A stretch of DNA of 64,000 nucleotides from Syntrophobacterales bacterium (GCA_023229795.1 JALNYP010000014.1:1-64000); one strand, 5' to 3'; positions 7,181-15,557 are shown, numbered from the stretch's first letter. The notes: generated from the sequence alone by a model not told the origin. Numbers and translations are program-made.

Positions 7181-8224
7181 TCAGCGCGGGCTACCGAAGT
7201 ACTCCTGCACCGCGGTTAACGGTGCGCTCTCAGTTGGCAGGGTCTGCCGCAGGCGGGTCAGGCGGGTTGCGGCCTCCCGGCCCCGGGGGGCCAGGGACGC
7301 ATCCGCCGCCAGGAGGTCAGCCGCGTCCCAGGCGGCCTGCCAATTATTGCAGATGAGCAGCAGGTCGGCCCCCGCGGCCAGGGCCTCCCTGGCTCCCTGG
7401 GGCGCCGGCAGGCTGGTGCTGATGCCCCCCATCTCCAGGTCGTCGGTGATGATCACGCCATCAAAGCCCAGACGCCGGCGCAGCCAGTGTTGGAGCGCCA
7501 CCGAGGACAGGGTGGCCGGGCGGTCATCCCAGGCCGGCACCGACAGGTGGGCGGTCATGATCAGGGGCACGCCCGCGGCCACCGCCTCCCGGAAGGGCAG
7601 CAAGTCGGCCTCCCGCTGGGGATCGCTGGAAAGGGCCCGGGGCAGGACCTCGTGCGAGTCTACTATGGTGTCACCTAGACCCGGGAAGTGTTTGGCCACA
7701 GGGATGACCCCGCCGGCCAGGTAGCCCCGGATAGCGGCCAGCGCGTACCGGGCAGACCGGTGCGGGTCCGAGCTGTAAGCGCGGTCCCACTGGGGGCAGG
7801 CCGGCGACCGGGGCACGTCCAGAACCGGGGCCAGGTTGACGTTGATCCCTACCAGGGCCAGTTCACGGGCCACCTGCCGGGCCAGATTTTCCACCTCCTC
7901 CGGGGTCCGGGTCAGGCCCAGTTCCCGGGCCGGCGGGATGATGGTAAAGGGGGCCTTCAGGCGCTGGACCCGGCCGCCTTCCTGGTCCACCGAGATGAGC
8001 AAGGGCCGGCCGGCGGAGCCCAGGGCCTCGTGCTGCAAGTCCCGGCACAATTGCCAGACCTGCTCGGGGCTCTCGATATTGCGGGCAAAGAGAATGACCC
8101 CGCCTACTTTCAGGTCCCGCACCAGTTCCCGGGCCACCGCGTCCATCCGGGGGCCTGGGATTCCCACCATGAGCAGTTGTCCCCAGAAAGAGGGGTGATC
8201 GGGCTTGCTTTGATTAGAATTCAT
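7181..8224 (-). CDS. nagZ: beta-N-acetylhexosaminidase, GH3 family
   Basis: Cytoplasmic NagZ, which removes N-acetylglucosamine from anhydro-muropeptides during peptidoglycan recycling. The 347-residue protein carries the GH3 hallmarks: DQEGGRVQRL, the substrate-binding KHFPGLGDTIVDSH loop with the His of the NagZ catalytic Asp/His dyad, and DDLEMGGIS with the nucleophile Asp. The start at 8224 is chosen because it is preceded by AAGGG and removes a 16-residue atypical leader. The length matches the single-domain NagZ type. It is monocistronic, flanked by repeats on both sides. No lipobox or signal peptide, consistent with a cytosolic recycling enzyme. Confidence 0.92.
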   Translation of the reverse strand: MNSNQSKPDHPSFWGQLLMVGIPGPRMDAVARELVRDLKVGGVILFARNIESPEQVWQLCRDLQHEALGSAGRPLLISVDQEGGRVQRLKAPFTIIPPARELGLTRTPEEVENLARQVARELALVGINVNLAPVLDVPRSPACPQWDRAYSSDPHRSARYALAAIRGYLAGGVIPVAKHFPGLGDTIVDSHEVLPRALSSDPQREADLLPFREAVAAGVPLIMTAHLSVPAWDDRPATLSSVALQHWLRRRLGFDGVIITDDLEMGGISTSLPAPQGAREALAAGADLLLICNNWQAAWDAADLLAADASLAPRGREAATRLTRLRQTLPTESAPLTAVQEYFGSPR

Positions 8225-8286
8225 TTCAAAACCCTTTTTCCAGTGTCTTATTAATTGGCAAAGTGAGCTCATACAGGGAAAGAATA

Positions 8287-8366
8287 CCCCCCTTTCCTAA
8301 AGGGGGGCAGGGGGGATTAGATAAGCGCTTGATAATCCCCCTAAATCCCCCTTTAGAAAAGGGGGG
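8287..8366. repeat. dispersed C/G-run palindromic repeat, copy 1
   Basis: Alternating CCCCCC and GGGGGG runs separated by TTT/AAA (CCCCCCTTTCCTAAAGGGGGG, then AATCCCCCTAAATCCCCC and a second GGGGGG) form nested hairpins between nagZ and the LutA-like gene. Related copies occur at 46751-46806 and 62386-62440. Confidence 0.7.
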
Positions 8367-8481
8367 ACTTAAAAACCTCCTTGCCCAACTTTTGGATGAT
8401 GGGAAGAGCCCCAAATCAGGGTTTGCAATAGGTTCTGAGCATGGACATAATTTTAGCCGTCAGTCGTGAAGGTTCCAGCCA

Positions 8482-9195
8482 TCACCCGGTCATAACCAGG
8501 ATTTCCGCCAGGTGATAAAATTTCAAGTCCCGGGCCGCCGGCACCCCGAGCCCTTGCAGGTGCAAAAGGCAGCTATAATCCGGGGAGACCAGGCCGGCGG
8601 CGCCGGTGGCTGCCACCGCGGCCAGATAGGCCGCGCCGATCTCCCGGGAAATTTCCGGCTGTTGCAGGCTAAAAGTGCCGCCGAAGCCGCAGCAGGTATA
8701 ATAAGGGGAGATGGTCAGCAATTCCAGGCCCGCCACCCGGGACAAGACTTCCCGGATTTGGGGCAAGATCCCCAACTGCCGGGCCTTGCACGACTGGTGC
8801 AGGACCAGGGAGCCGGTAAACCTCGAGGTAAAGGGCGGCGGGCCCAGACCGGCCAGCCACTGGCCCAACTCCATGACCCGGGCGGCCAGGGCTTCGACGG
8901 CGCGCTGCTCCTCAGGCCCTTCGGCCAGTTGCGGGTAAACGTGCCGCACCATGTAGGCGCAGGAGGCGCTGGGGCAGAGGATGGTCCCGGCTCCGGCGAA
9001 GACCCGGAGAAAATGGCGCAGGAGGCGCCGGGCCGTGGCCGCATCTCCTGCGGTCCAGGCGAATTGGCCGCAGCAGGTCTGTTCCTCGGGGTATTCCCAG
9101 GCGAGACCCCAGCGCGCCAGTAGCTCCACCACGGCCCCGGCCACCTGGGGGGCGCACTGATCGACAAAACAGGGAATAAAGAGTTGAAGACTCAC
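8482..9195 (-). CDS. lutA: LutA/YkgE-type (Fe-S)-binding oxidoreductase
   Basis: A 237-residue protein with two CCG domains: CFVDQCAP with TCCGQ in the first half, then HQSCKARQLG, YTCCGFGGTFS and SPDYSC in the second. This is the architecture and length of LutA, a subunit of the LutABC L-lactate oxidation system; similar modules occur in heterodisulfide-reductase-type complexes. The start is GTG at 9195 with AAGGA 7 bp before. No lutB or lutC lies next to it, so either it works with partners elsewhere or has another electron-transfer role. The gene stands alone between two repeats. Confidence 0.8.
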   Translation of the reverse strand: MSLQLFIPCFVDQCAPQVAGAVVELLARWGLAWEYPEEQTCCGQFAWTAGDAATARRLLRHFLRVFAGAGTILCPSASCAYMVRHVYPQLAEGPEEQRAVEALAARVMELGQWLAGLGPPPFTSRFTGSLVLHQSCKARQLGILPQIREVLSRVAGLELLTISPYYTCCGFGGTFSLQQPEISREIGAAYLAAVAATGAAGLVSPDYSCLLHLQGLGVPAARDLKFYHLAEILVMTG

Positions 9196-9528
9196 GCCGT
9201 TTCCTTCTGTCGCTCTTTTATCACACCTGCCGGACCCGGGGAAGGGCTAAGCCGCGGCTCGACGGGTTGGCCGGGCGGCAGGACGCTCTGATCTGCTCCC
9301 CATGATCCTTTCTCTTGACAGTCAGGGGCCGGGTTTTATAGAATGCAAGCAAATTTTTGTGAAAAAATAACCAGTTATACCGAGTGGCAATCATAAAGAG
9401 TGGGAATAATGTCATTCCGAGCGCAGCGAAGCATCTAGATCTTCACTCCGCGCGCTCCGTTCAGAATGACAATCTCAAACATTCCTCTTTGAGCAACTTG
9501 ATATAATTCCTGAAAGGAAACCCCTGCC
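9196..9528. other. intergenic region with ERIC-like repeat
   Basis: No gene seen. It contains the 60-bp imperfect palindrome at 9411-9470 and a short leader for the following regulator, whose ribosome site AAAGGA is about 11 bp before its ATG. Confidence 0.5.
9411..9470. repeat. 60-bp imperfect palindrome (GTCATTCCGAGCG... type)
   Basis: The ends GTCATTCCGAGCGCAGCGAA and, inverted, GTCATTCTGAACGGAGCG are the two arms of a widespread bacterial intergenic palindrome. The centre carries AGATCT-like symmetry. Confidence 0.65.
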
Positions 9529-10878
9529 ATGACCGAGGCCCCGGCGCAGATTCTCGTGATCGATGATGACAAGGCCATCCGGGACGCCTGTTTCCAGATC
9601 CTTTCCCGCCAGGGCTTCCGGGTGGAACTGGCCTCCAGCGCCCGCCAGGGACTGTCCCTCCTGGAACGCATGTCCTTCGACGCCATCCTCCTGGACCTGG
9701 TTATGCCCGATATGGACGGCCTGGAGACCCTGAAAAAAATCAAGGCCCAGGACCCCGACGCGGAAGTCATCATCATCACCGGCTACGGCACCATCCAGTC
9801 CGCGGTGGAGTCCATCAAGGCCGGGGCCTTCCACTTCCTCTCCAAGCCGTTCGTGCCCGACGACCTCAGGACCCTGATCAACCGAGCCCTGGAAAAGCGC
9901 CGGATGGACCTGGAGAACCTGTACCTGCGCCAGGAGCTGAAATCCAAAGACGAACGCAACGTACTGGTCTATGACAGTGAGCCCATGACCCGGATCATGG
10001 ATATGGTGACCCGGGTGGCGCCCACGGACAGCACCGTGCTCATCACCGGCGAATCCGGCACCGGCAAGGGCCTGGTGGCCAGCAAGATCCACCAGTTGAG
10101 CCAGCGCTCCCGCCGCCCCTTCATTACCGTGGACTGCGGCACCCTGGTGGAAACCCTGTTCGAGAGCGAACTCTTCGGGCACGTCAAAGGGTCCTTCACC
10201 GGGGCCGACGCCAACAAAGTGGGCAAATTCGAACTGGCGCAGAACGGCACTCTGTTCTTTGATGAAATCAGCAACATCGGCCTCGAAGTCCAGGCCAAAC
10301 TGCTGAGGGCGGTGGAGGAGAGAAAGATCTCCAAGGTGGGCAGCCACCGGGTGATCACGGTGGACGTGCGCATCATCGCGGCCACCAATAAAGACCTCAC
10401 CAAGGCCATCAAAGACGGCGAGTTTCGAGAAGACCTGTTTTACCGCTTGAACGTCGTCTTGATCCAGATGCCGCCGCTCCGGGAGCGCAAGAGCGATATT
10501 CCCCTGCTGGTCCAGCACTTCCTCGAAAAATACAACGCCCGGCTGCGCAGAGATATCCGCGGCATCTCCCCGGACGCCATGGACCTGTTGGTGCGCCACG
10601 ACTGGCCCGGCAATGTCCGGGAGTTGGAAAATACCGTGGAGCGCCTGGTGGTCCTGAGTCCCGGGCCGTATCTGGAGCCCGCGGACCTGGTTTTTGCCGG
10701 CACCATCCTGAGCCCCGGCGGCGAATCCCCTTCCGGGGTCTCCCTCAAGGACCTGGAGCGGGACCACATCATCCAGACCTTGCAGCGCTACGACGGCCAC
10801 AAGAGCGAAACCGCCCGGGCCCTGGGCATCGACCGCAAGACCCTGCGGGAGAAACTGAAGCGGTATAATATTGAGTGA
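9529..10878 (+). CDS. sigma-54-dependent response regulator, NtrC family
   Basis: A 449-residue transcription activator for RpoN promoters. Domain order: receiver (about 8-120, phospho-acceptor D56 in LLDLVMPDMDG, conserved Lys in the SKPF segment), AAA+ domain (about 145-385) with Walker A GESGTGKG at 174-181, the sigma-54 contact loop as GSFTGAD, Walker B LFFDEIS and arginine-finger region FREDLFYRLNV, and a Fis-type helix-turn-helix at the C-terminus (SETARALGIDRKTLREKLKRY). No histidine kinase is adjacent, so it is an orphan. It could in principle serve the RpoN-like promoter 2.8 kb upstream; that link is only proximity. Confidence 0.93.
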   Translation: MTEAPAQILVIDDDKAIRDACFQILSRQGFRVELASSARQGLSLLERMSFDAILLDLVMPDMDGLETLKKIKAQDPDAEVIIITGYGTIQSAVESIKAGAFHFLSKPFVPDDLRTLINRALEKRRMDLENLYLRQELKSKDERNVLVYDSEPMTRIMDMVTRVAPTDSTVLITGESGTGKGLVASKIHQLSQRSRRPFITVDCGTLVETLFESELFGHVKGSFTGADANKVGKFELAQNGTLFFDEISNIGLEVQAKLLRAVEERKISKVGSHRVITVDVRIIAATNKDLTKAIKDGEFREDLFYRLNVVLIQMPPLRERKSDIPLLVQHFLEKYNARLRRDIRGISPDAMDLLVRHDWPGNVRELENTVERLVVLSPGPYLEPADLVFAGTILSPGGESPSGVSLKDLERDHIIQTLQRYDGHKSETARALGIDRKTLREKLKRYNIE

Positions 10879-10922
10879 GGTGGATGGCAGCAGAACACAA
10901 AGCACAGCTTTGCAAATCCGTG

Positions 10923-10947
10923 GGTTCCCAAGTGCAACTTGGGAACC
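10923..10947. repeat. perfect 11-bp inverted repeat
   Basis: GGTTCCCAAGT, GCA, ACTTGGGAACC forms a tight hairpin 45 bp after the regulator gene. There is no U-run; this resembles a common intergenic GTTCCCAAGT...ACTTGGGAAC element rather than a terminator. Confidence 0.55.
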
Positions 10948-11013
10948 AGAAAAAGAACTTGGGCACGAGGGTGAGGGCCTGTAAATATAGCTAATCAGAA
11001 CCCCTTTCGGCTG

Positions 11014-13236
11014 ATGCGAATCCAAGGCCCGGTCCTGATTTACGGGGCCGGGACTATGATCGGTCAGGTGCTGATTCTGCGGGAACTCCTGGTCCTGGCC
11101 CAGGGGCAGGAGCTGAAGCTGGCCCTGGGGCTGTGGTGCTGGCTCCTGTGGGTCGGGCTGGGGAGCCTCGCGGGCGGGCGCGTCCAGCCCACCGGGGCCG
11201 GGCTGGGGTTGCTGGGCGGGTTGCTGGCGGGGCTCGGGTTGCTGCTGCCGGCCACCGTCCTGGCCTGCCGGGCGCTGCCCACCCTGGCGCACCTACCCCT
11301 GGGGCAATCTTTGCCCCTGGGGCTCACCTTTCTGCTTTTTCTGGCTCTCCTGGCTCCTTTCGGGTTAGTCTCCGGCTACTTTTTTCCCGCGGCGGTCCGG
11401 GTCCTGAGCGGCGCGGCCCCTCAGGAGGCCGCGGGCCGGGTGTATTTCCTGGAGACCCTGGGCGCGGCCCTGGGAGTGGCGCTACTCCAGCTCTTCTTGG
11501 TGGGCCGCTTTGCCAACCTGAGCCTGGCCCTGGCCACCGGTCTCTTTCTGGCCCTGGCGCCCTGGCTGCTGGCCCGTCCCCGGACCGCCGCAGCCCGGGT
11601 GGCGATTACCGTCAATCTCCTGGTGCTGGCGGCGGCGGTGGGGTTCGCCCCGCGGCTGGACCTGGCCAGCCGGGGCTGGGAGTGGCCCGGGCGCCAGGTG
11701 ATCGCCACCGCGGACAGTCCCTATGCGCTGTTGTCCGCGGCCCGGGAAGCCGAGCAAGTCAGCTTTTTCGCCAATAACCTCTGGCTCTTCACCTATCCTG
11801 ATCCGCAGACCGCTGAACCCCAGGTCCAGCTGGGACTGCTGGAGCACGCCTGCCCCCAACGGGTGCTCTTGCTGGGGGGCGGGGTGGCCGGCCTGGGGAC
11901 CGAGATTCTCAAGACCGCGAGCGTCACCAGCCTCACGTACGTGGAACTCGACCCCTTTCTGGTGAAACTGGCCGAAAAGCTGGTGCCCGCCGCGGCCGAC
12001 CTGGAAAAAGATCCCCGGGTGCACCTGGTCTATCAGGATGGCCGGCGGTACCTGGCCACCACCGGCGACCGCTATGACGTCATTCTCATGGCCCTGCCGG
12101 AACCCACCAACGCCCAGCTCAATCGCTTCTATACCCGGGAATTTTTCCGCCTGGCGGCCTCGAGACTCGCTCCCGGCGGGGTCTTCAGCTTTGCCCTGAC
12201 CGGGGCCGAGACCAGCCTGTCCCCCTTGCGGGCCGCGTATCTGGCCATGGCCTACCATACCCTAGGCCGGGTCTTTCCCGAGGTGGCGGCCTTCCCCGGC
12301 GGGCAGGTACGGTTTTTCGCCTCGACCAGCCCCGGCGTCCTGGTGACCGACCCCGAAGTCCTGGTGCAGCGCCTTAAATCTCGGCGGCTGGCGCTGCAAT
12401 ACGTCCGGGAGTATTACCTCCTCCAGGACCTCTCCCCCTGGCGCCAGCAGTACCTCGACCAGATCCTGCGCCAGCAGCCCGCCGAAATCAATACCGACCT
12501 GAACCCCAGGTGCTACTTTTACGACCTGGTGCTGAGCGCCGTTCAGGAAGGCCTGGGCGTCAAGGAGGTTTACTTCGGCTTACAAGACCTGCCGCCGGGG
12601 GGTTTCTGGGCGGTGCTGGCACTGGCCACCCTGGCGGCGGGGCTCGGGACCCGGCGCCGCCCGGGCCCCCATTTCCTCTACCAGGTGGTGGTGATGGGCC
12701 TGGGTACCATGGCCCTGGAAATCCTGGTCCTGGTCCTATACCAGATAAGTCAGGGTTCCCTTTATCAACAATTGGGGCTGCTCATCGCGGCCTTCATGGC
12801 GGGCATGGCCGGGGGCAGCGCCGCGGGGTCCCGTTGGGCCGGGCGGGCCTGGGCCGGGCCGCGGCTGTTGGCGGGGCTCCAGACCGGGCTGGCGGCCCTG
12901 GCCCTGGGCCTGGTCCTGTGGTTGAAGTGGGGCGCGGCCCTGCCGGCTGCCCCCGGGGAGTGGGGGTCCCGGGCGGGTTACCTCCTGGTCCTGGCCGCGG
13001 CCGGGTTTGGGGGCGGCGGGGTTTTCGCGGTGAGCGCCGCCCTCTGGACCAAGGCCGCGCCCCAGGCCCGGGGCCAGGGGGGCAGGCTCTATGCCGCGGA
13101 CCTCCTGGGGGCCACCGTGGGGACCTTGGGGATCAGCCTGCTAGTGCTGCCGGTATGGGGAATCGTTCCCGCGCTCGGCCTGGTAGCCTTTCTCCAGGCC
13201 GGAGCCGGCTTGATGGCGCTCCGGGCGAAATTTTAG
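11014..13236 (+). CDS. membrane protein with embedded spermidine-synthase-like domain
   Basis: A 740-residue protein with three parts: about six or more N-terminal membrane helices (residues 1-210), a soluble spermidine-synthase/SAM-methyltransferase-fold domain (about 215-480; nucleotide site LLLGGGVAGLGTEI, acidic TYVELDP, and YDVILMALPEPTNAQLNRFYT), and a C-terminal group of helices (about 530-735). This fused architecture is widespread but its product is unknown; transfer of an aminopropyl group has not been shown for it. The DPFL and polyamine-site residues differ from true SpeE. The ATG at 11014 lacks a clear ribosome site. The gene is transcribed alone. Confidence 0.72.
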   Translation: MRIQGPVLIYGAGTMIGQVLILRELLVLAQGQELKLALGLWCWLLWVGLGSLAGGRVQPTGAGLGLLGGLLAGLGLLLPATVLACRALPTLAHLPLGQSLPLGLTFLLFLALLAPFGLVSGYFFPAAVRVLSGAAPQEAAGRVYFLETLGAALGVALLQLFLVGRFANLSLALATGLFLALAPWLLARPRTAAARVAITVNLLVLAAAVGFAPRLDLASRGWEWPGRQVIATADSPYALLSAAREAEQVSFFANNLWLFTYPDPQTAEPQVQLGLLEHACPQRVLLLGGGVAGLGTEILKTASVTSLTYVELDPFLVKLAEKLVPAAADLEKDPRVHLVYQDGRRYLATTGDRYDVILMALPEPTNAQLNRFYTREFFRLAASRLAPGGVFSFALTGAETSLSPLRAAYLAMAYHTLGRVFPEVAAFPGGQVRFFASTSPGVLVTDPEVLVQRLKSRRLALQYVREYYLLQDLSPWRQQYLDQILRQQPAEINTDLNPRCYFYDLVLSAVQEGLGVKEVYFGLQDLPPGGFWAVLALATLAAGLGTRRRPGPHFLYQVVVMGLGTMALEILVLVLYQISQGSLYQQLGLLIAAFMAGMAGGSAAGSRWAGRAWAGPRLLAGLQTGLAALALGLVLWLKWGAALPAAPGEWGSRAGYLLVLAAAGFGGGGVFAVSAALWTKAAPQARGQGGRLYAADLLGATVGTLGISLLVLPVWGIVPALGLVAFLQAGAGLMALRAKF

Positions 13237-13648
13237 GGGCGCCGGGGCCGATTCCTGGGGTTGCCGGGATAGATTTTTCTTGCTTTTTTCTAAAAAATCT
13301 TTACAATAATTAAAACAGATGGAATCCCTCTTGATGAGGGGCAGTCATCGGGTTCGGTTAAAATCTCTCGTGAATACAACAAGATATTTTCCCGAGCTGC
13401 GAATCCCCTTAAACAAGCCGGAATTACCGCGTCATAGCCGCGGAAAAAAATTGATGATTGGCAAAAATAAGTATAGTTTTGGGGATTTTTGCCGATTGTC
13501 ATAGAAAGGAGGGATGCTTATCTCAATACCATACGCAGTTCATCCGCGTGTTTGACCCAGATTTAACCGAAGGAGCTCTATCGGCTAAATCCGACGCGGT
13601 AAGCATCATTGGGGGGGATCACCCAGGGGGATCTGGGAGGCTGGTAAA
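13237..13648. other. 412-bp leader region, comparatively AT-rich
   Basis: No recognised gene. The first 250 bp are AT-rich compared with the flanks and include AT-rich blocks that could be promoter elements (for example TTGATG and TATAGT near 13450-13480, spacing shorter than ideal). The rest leads into the small membrane protein below. No riboswitch family recognised. Confidence 0.4.
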
Positions 13649-13801
13649 ATGGGTATGATCGCCTTCTTTGCCGGATTAGTCATCGGTGTACTCGTGGGAT
13701 TCTTCTTATTATCACTTTTTGCCTTTTTCCTGGCGGAAGATGGGGGCGGAGTCCTGCCGACTCAGGCGGATGGCACCCCGAAAAGTGCCCTGGAACCTTG
13801 A
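13649..13801 (+). CDS. 50-aa single-span membrane protein
   Basis: ATG at 13649 with GGGAGG 8 bp upstream opens a 50-codon frame ending at 13801. Residues 3-29 are a continuous hydrophobic helix with Gly spacing (FFAGLVIGVLVGFFLLSLFA), followed by an acidic/Gly turn and a short polar tail. The layout (tiny N-terminal helix with a GxxxG-like face) resembles small DUF3789-type proteins of Gram-positive bacteria. Function unknown; it could anchor or modulate a membrane complex. It lies between a long leader region and a pair of hairpins. Confidence 0.6.
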   Translation: MGMIAFFAGLVIGVLVGFFLLSLFAFFLAEDGGGVLPTQADGTPKSALEP

Positions 13802-13827
13802 ACTACTGCCTTTCGCCTGCTGCCCCA

Positions 13828-13895
13828 CCCCATGGTCAAGATTCCTGACCGGATGGGGCCCGAGGGACGGGGCGGGACGCGCTCACCGTCCCTCG
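13828..13895. other. two consecutive hairpins
   Basis: 13828-13858 pairs CCCCAT-GGTCA with TGACC-ATGGGG (2-nt bulge), and 13861-13895 pairs CGAGGGACGG with CCGTCCCTCG. Neither has a U-run. They separate the small membrane protein from the convergent HMA gene and may protect or end both messages. Confidence 0.45.
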
Positions 13896-13982
13896 GACCG
13901 AAATGCCTGTTTAGCAGTTTAGCAGGTGCCCGGGAAGGCGCGCGCCGGCATCCCTCACTGCCGCGCCGGCGGCGTTTAATCT

Positions 13983-14240
13983 TTACGAAAGAATCTGGGG
14001 CAGGTATTCCCGGCCGGTTTGTCTTCCGGCAAACCAGACCGCGGCAATGATATCCTCCGTAGTGCTCTCCTGGGGGTTAAAACGGACCGTGAAGGTATCC
14101 TGCCGGGTGTCGTAGGTGACGTCGGCAATGCCCTTAAGGGCAGTAATAGCGGCGCGCACGGCGTCAGGGCAGCCGCTTCAGACGAAACCGCTGCGCCCCA
14201 CCAGGCCCGCCACCCGGAATTTCAGAGTGGTAAGTTCCAT
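13983..14240 (-). CDS. heavy-metal-associated (HMA) domain selenoprotein candidate, UxxC
   Basis: An ATG at 14240 with an ideal ribosome site (GGAGG, 8-bp spacer) opens an 85-codon frame to TAA at 13983, broken only by an in-frame TGA at codon 21 (14178-14180). The product fits a ferredoxin-fold HMA metal-binding domain: beta strand LKFRVAGL, then V-[TGA]-SGCPDAVRAAI, where the TGA falls on the first Cys of the CxxC metal site, then VTYDTRQDTFTVRFNP and EDIIAAVWFAG as in copper/mercury chaperones. A stem directly after the TGA could be a bacterial SECIS. Codon and amino-acid use continue normally after the TGA. The main alternative is a single TGC-to-TGA nonsense mutation. Selenocysteine genes are not in the window. 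The CxxC loop is about six residues longer than usual. Confidence 0.62.
14148..14177 (-). promoter_or_regulatory. possible bacterial SECIS hairpin
   Basis: It begins immediately after the in-frame UGA: AGCGGC-UGC pairs with GCG-GCCGCU (one bulged C), leaving an apical loop of about 11 nt with G residues, CCUGACGCCGU. Position and size fit bacterial SECIS elements, which lie within coding sequence just 3' of the UGA. Confidence 0.45.
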
Positions 14241-14502
14241 GGTTACAACCTCCGGTTATCCTGCTCTCTTCCGAGAAATGGTCTCAGGCCGGTTTTCTTC
14301 GCCCGGCCGTGGCCTTGCATACTACTACATTTTCCGTGCCGATGATATCGCTTCCCTGAGTTTTTGCCGGATCGGTCCCGCCCGTCTGATCGGAAAACCG
14401 CGCTCCTCTTGCCAAATGCCCGGTAGTGACTAACCTATAAGCAAGTCGGAACCTCAATTTGTAGCGTTGAACCTTAGATTTTTCCCTATAGGGTGACGGA
14501 AG

Positions 14503-14841
14503 ATGCGGGCAATTTTGGCATTGATCATGGCCGGGGCGCTGTTTCTGACCGGGTGTGCCAGTTCGGGCCTGAGAAGTGATTGCCTGGAAAGGCAGCAGCG
14601 TCTGGAACAGGTGGCCTCCAAGGCCGCGGCGGAATTACGGGTGGGCTGGACCGACATGGAAGTAAGGGCCTTGCTGGGAGGACCCGTGGAAATCGTCCAG
14701 CCCAAGGGGTTAGGCGACTTCGAGATCTGGAAATATTATCTCCTGCAAGATTGCCGGGCCCACCTGGGGCTCCAGGCCCCGGAGACCGAACTCTTTTTCC
14801 TGAAAGGCAACCTGGTGAAATGGACCACCTCCGGGCGTTAA
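14503..14841 (+). CDS. BamE/SmpA-like lipoprotein
   Basis: A 112-residue lipoprotein: signal helix then lipobox LTGC (Cys18). The mature part has a BamE-like core, V-R-A-L-L-G-G-P with FEIWKYYL, a fold used by outer-membrane assembly factor BamE and related modules to recognise folding partners. It shares a pattern with the next gene (EVRALLGGP vs EVRAVLGEP, WKYYLLQDC vs WKYCRYPDC, L-WTT ending), so the two are tandem paralogues. It lacks the longer BamE C-terminus, so an exact role in outer-membrane assembly is not claimed. Confidence 0.6.
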   Translation: MRAILALIMAGALFLTGCASSGLRSDCLERQQRLEQVASKAAAELRVGWTDMEVRALLGGPVEIVQPKGLGDFEIWKYYLLQDCRAHLGLQAPETELFFLKGNLVKWTTSGR

Positions 14842-14870
14842 GCTGCCGGGCGCCGGGAGGCCACCCACGT

Positions 14871-14900
14871 CTGGCAGTATCCGGGCAAAACCTCTATAAT
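14871..14900 (+). promoter_or_regulatory. sigma-70-type promoter for the second BamE-like gene
   Basis: CTGGCA (14871), an 18-bp spacer and a perfect TATAAT (14895-14900). The predicted start falls at about the downstream ATG at 14909, so the message may be leaderless or use a later start. Confidence 0.45.
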
Positions 14901-14908
14901 TTGCCTTC

Positions 14909-15352
14909 ATGAGCCCTAAGATGAGATCCCGAGGCCGCGGGACAAAGATCATGATCCTGATGTGGCTGGGAGGTTTTTTCCTGGCCGCCGGGGTCGCCGC
15001 CCAAATGGCGGAGCCGCGCCCGGCCGGGCAGGCTGCCGCGGCTCCGGCGGCCGCGGCGGCCGGCCCGCAACTGCACCGGGGCATGAGCTCCCAGGAGGTC
15101 AGAGCCGTCCTGGGAGAGCCCGATGACCTCATCAGCCGGTCGGGACCCGGCCGACCCGAGACCTGGAAATATTGCCGGTATCCCGACTGCGGCAAACAAT
15201 TGGGGTTCAGCGCTCCCACCACCGAACTGGGGTTCGTGAATGACCGCCTGCAAGAATGGACGACCTATAAGCCATCCCCGGAGGCTCCGCGAGAGCCTCA
15301 TAAGGGGGAGGAACGGCAGCCGGCCAGGGCCCGCGGCCTGCCGGGAAGCTAA
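14909..15352 (+). CDS. BamE/SmpA-like secreted protein, paralogue of upstream lipoprotein
   Basis: A 147-residue protein with a signal-type helix (residues about 13-33, MILMWLGGFFLAAGVAAQ), an Ala/Pro-rich linker, and a BamE-like core: GMSSQEVRAVLGEPDDL, ETWKYCRYPDC, LGFVNDRLQEWTTY. Unlike its neighbour it has no lipobox Cys. Start choice is uncertain: three ATG codons precede the signal helix and none has a good ribosome site, while a TATAAT box ends 9 bp before the first. The tail (PREPHKGEERQPARARG) is basic and disordered. Confidence 0.55.
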   Translation: MSPKMRSRGRGTKIMILMWLGGFFLAAGVAAQMAEPRPAGQAAAAPAAAAAGPQLHRGMSSQEVRAVLGEPDDLISRSGPGRPETWKYCRYPDCGKQLGFSAPTTELGFVNDRLQEWTTYKPSPEAPREPHKGEERQPARARGLPGS

Positions 15353-15427
15353 AACAGGCGCGGCCTCGCCACGAGGGAGTCAGGGCGCCCGCAGGGGCGG
15401 CGGGGCGAATCACCGGGGCCGCCCAAT

Positions 15428-15466
15428 CCCGGCCTGCATTTTTTTCTTTACCTCAGGCGGGTTTTT
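15428..15466 (+). terminator. likely intrinsic terminator
   Basis: CCCGGCCTG pairs with CAGGCGGG (one bulge) and is followed by TTTTTCTTT. It ends the BamE-like gene unit before HU. Confidence 0.45.
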
Positions 15467-15557
15467 CTTTATTATTTCAGGTAAATTAGCTCATCGGCGA
15501 TTAAGCTGCCAGGCCCGGACCAGGGCGCAGGCGCGCGCCATCAAGGAGTAGAGCGGG

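Noticed and set aside
8287..8366. CRISPR-like array in C/G-run repeats
   Set aside because: Units are irregular, nested palindromes with no equal spacers and no cas genes.
9475..11292. 605-codon minus-strand open frame over the sigma-54 regulator
   Set aside because: It runs opposite clear NtrC-type domains on the plus strand; composition-driven shadow.
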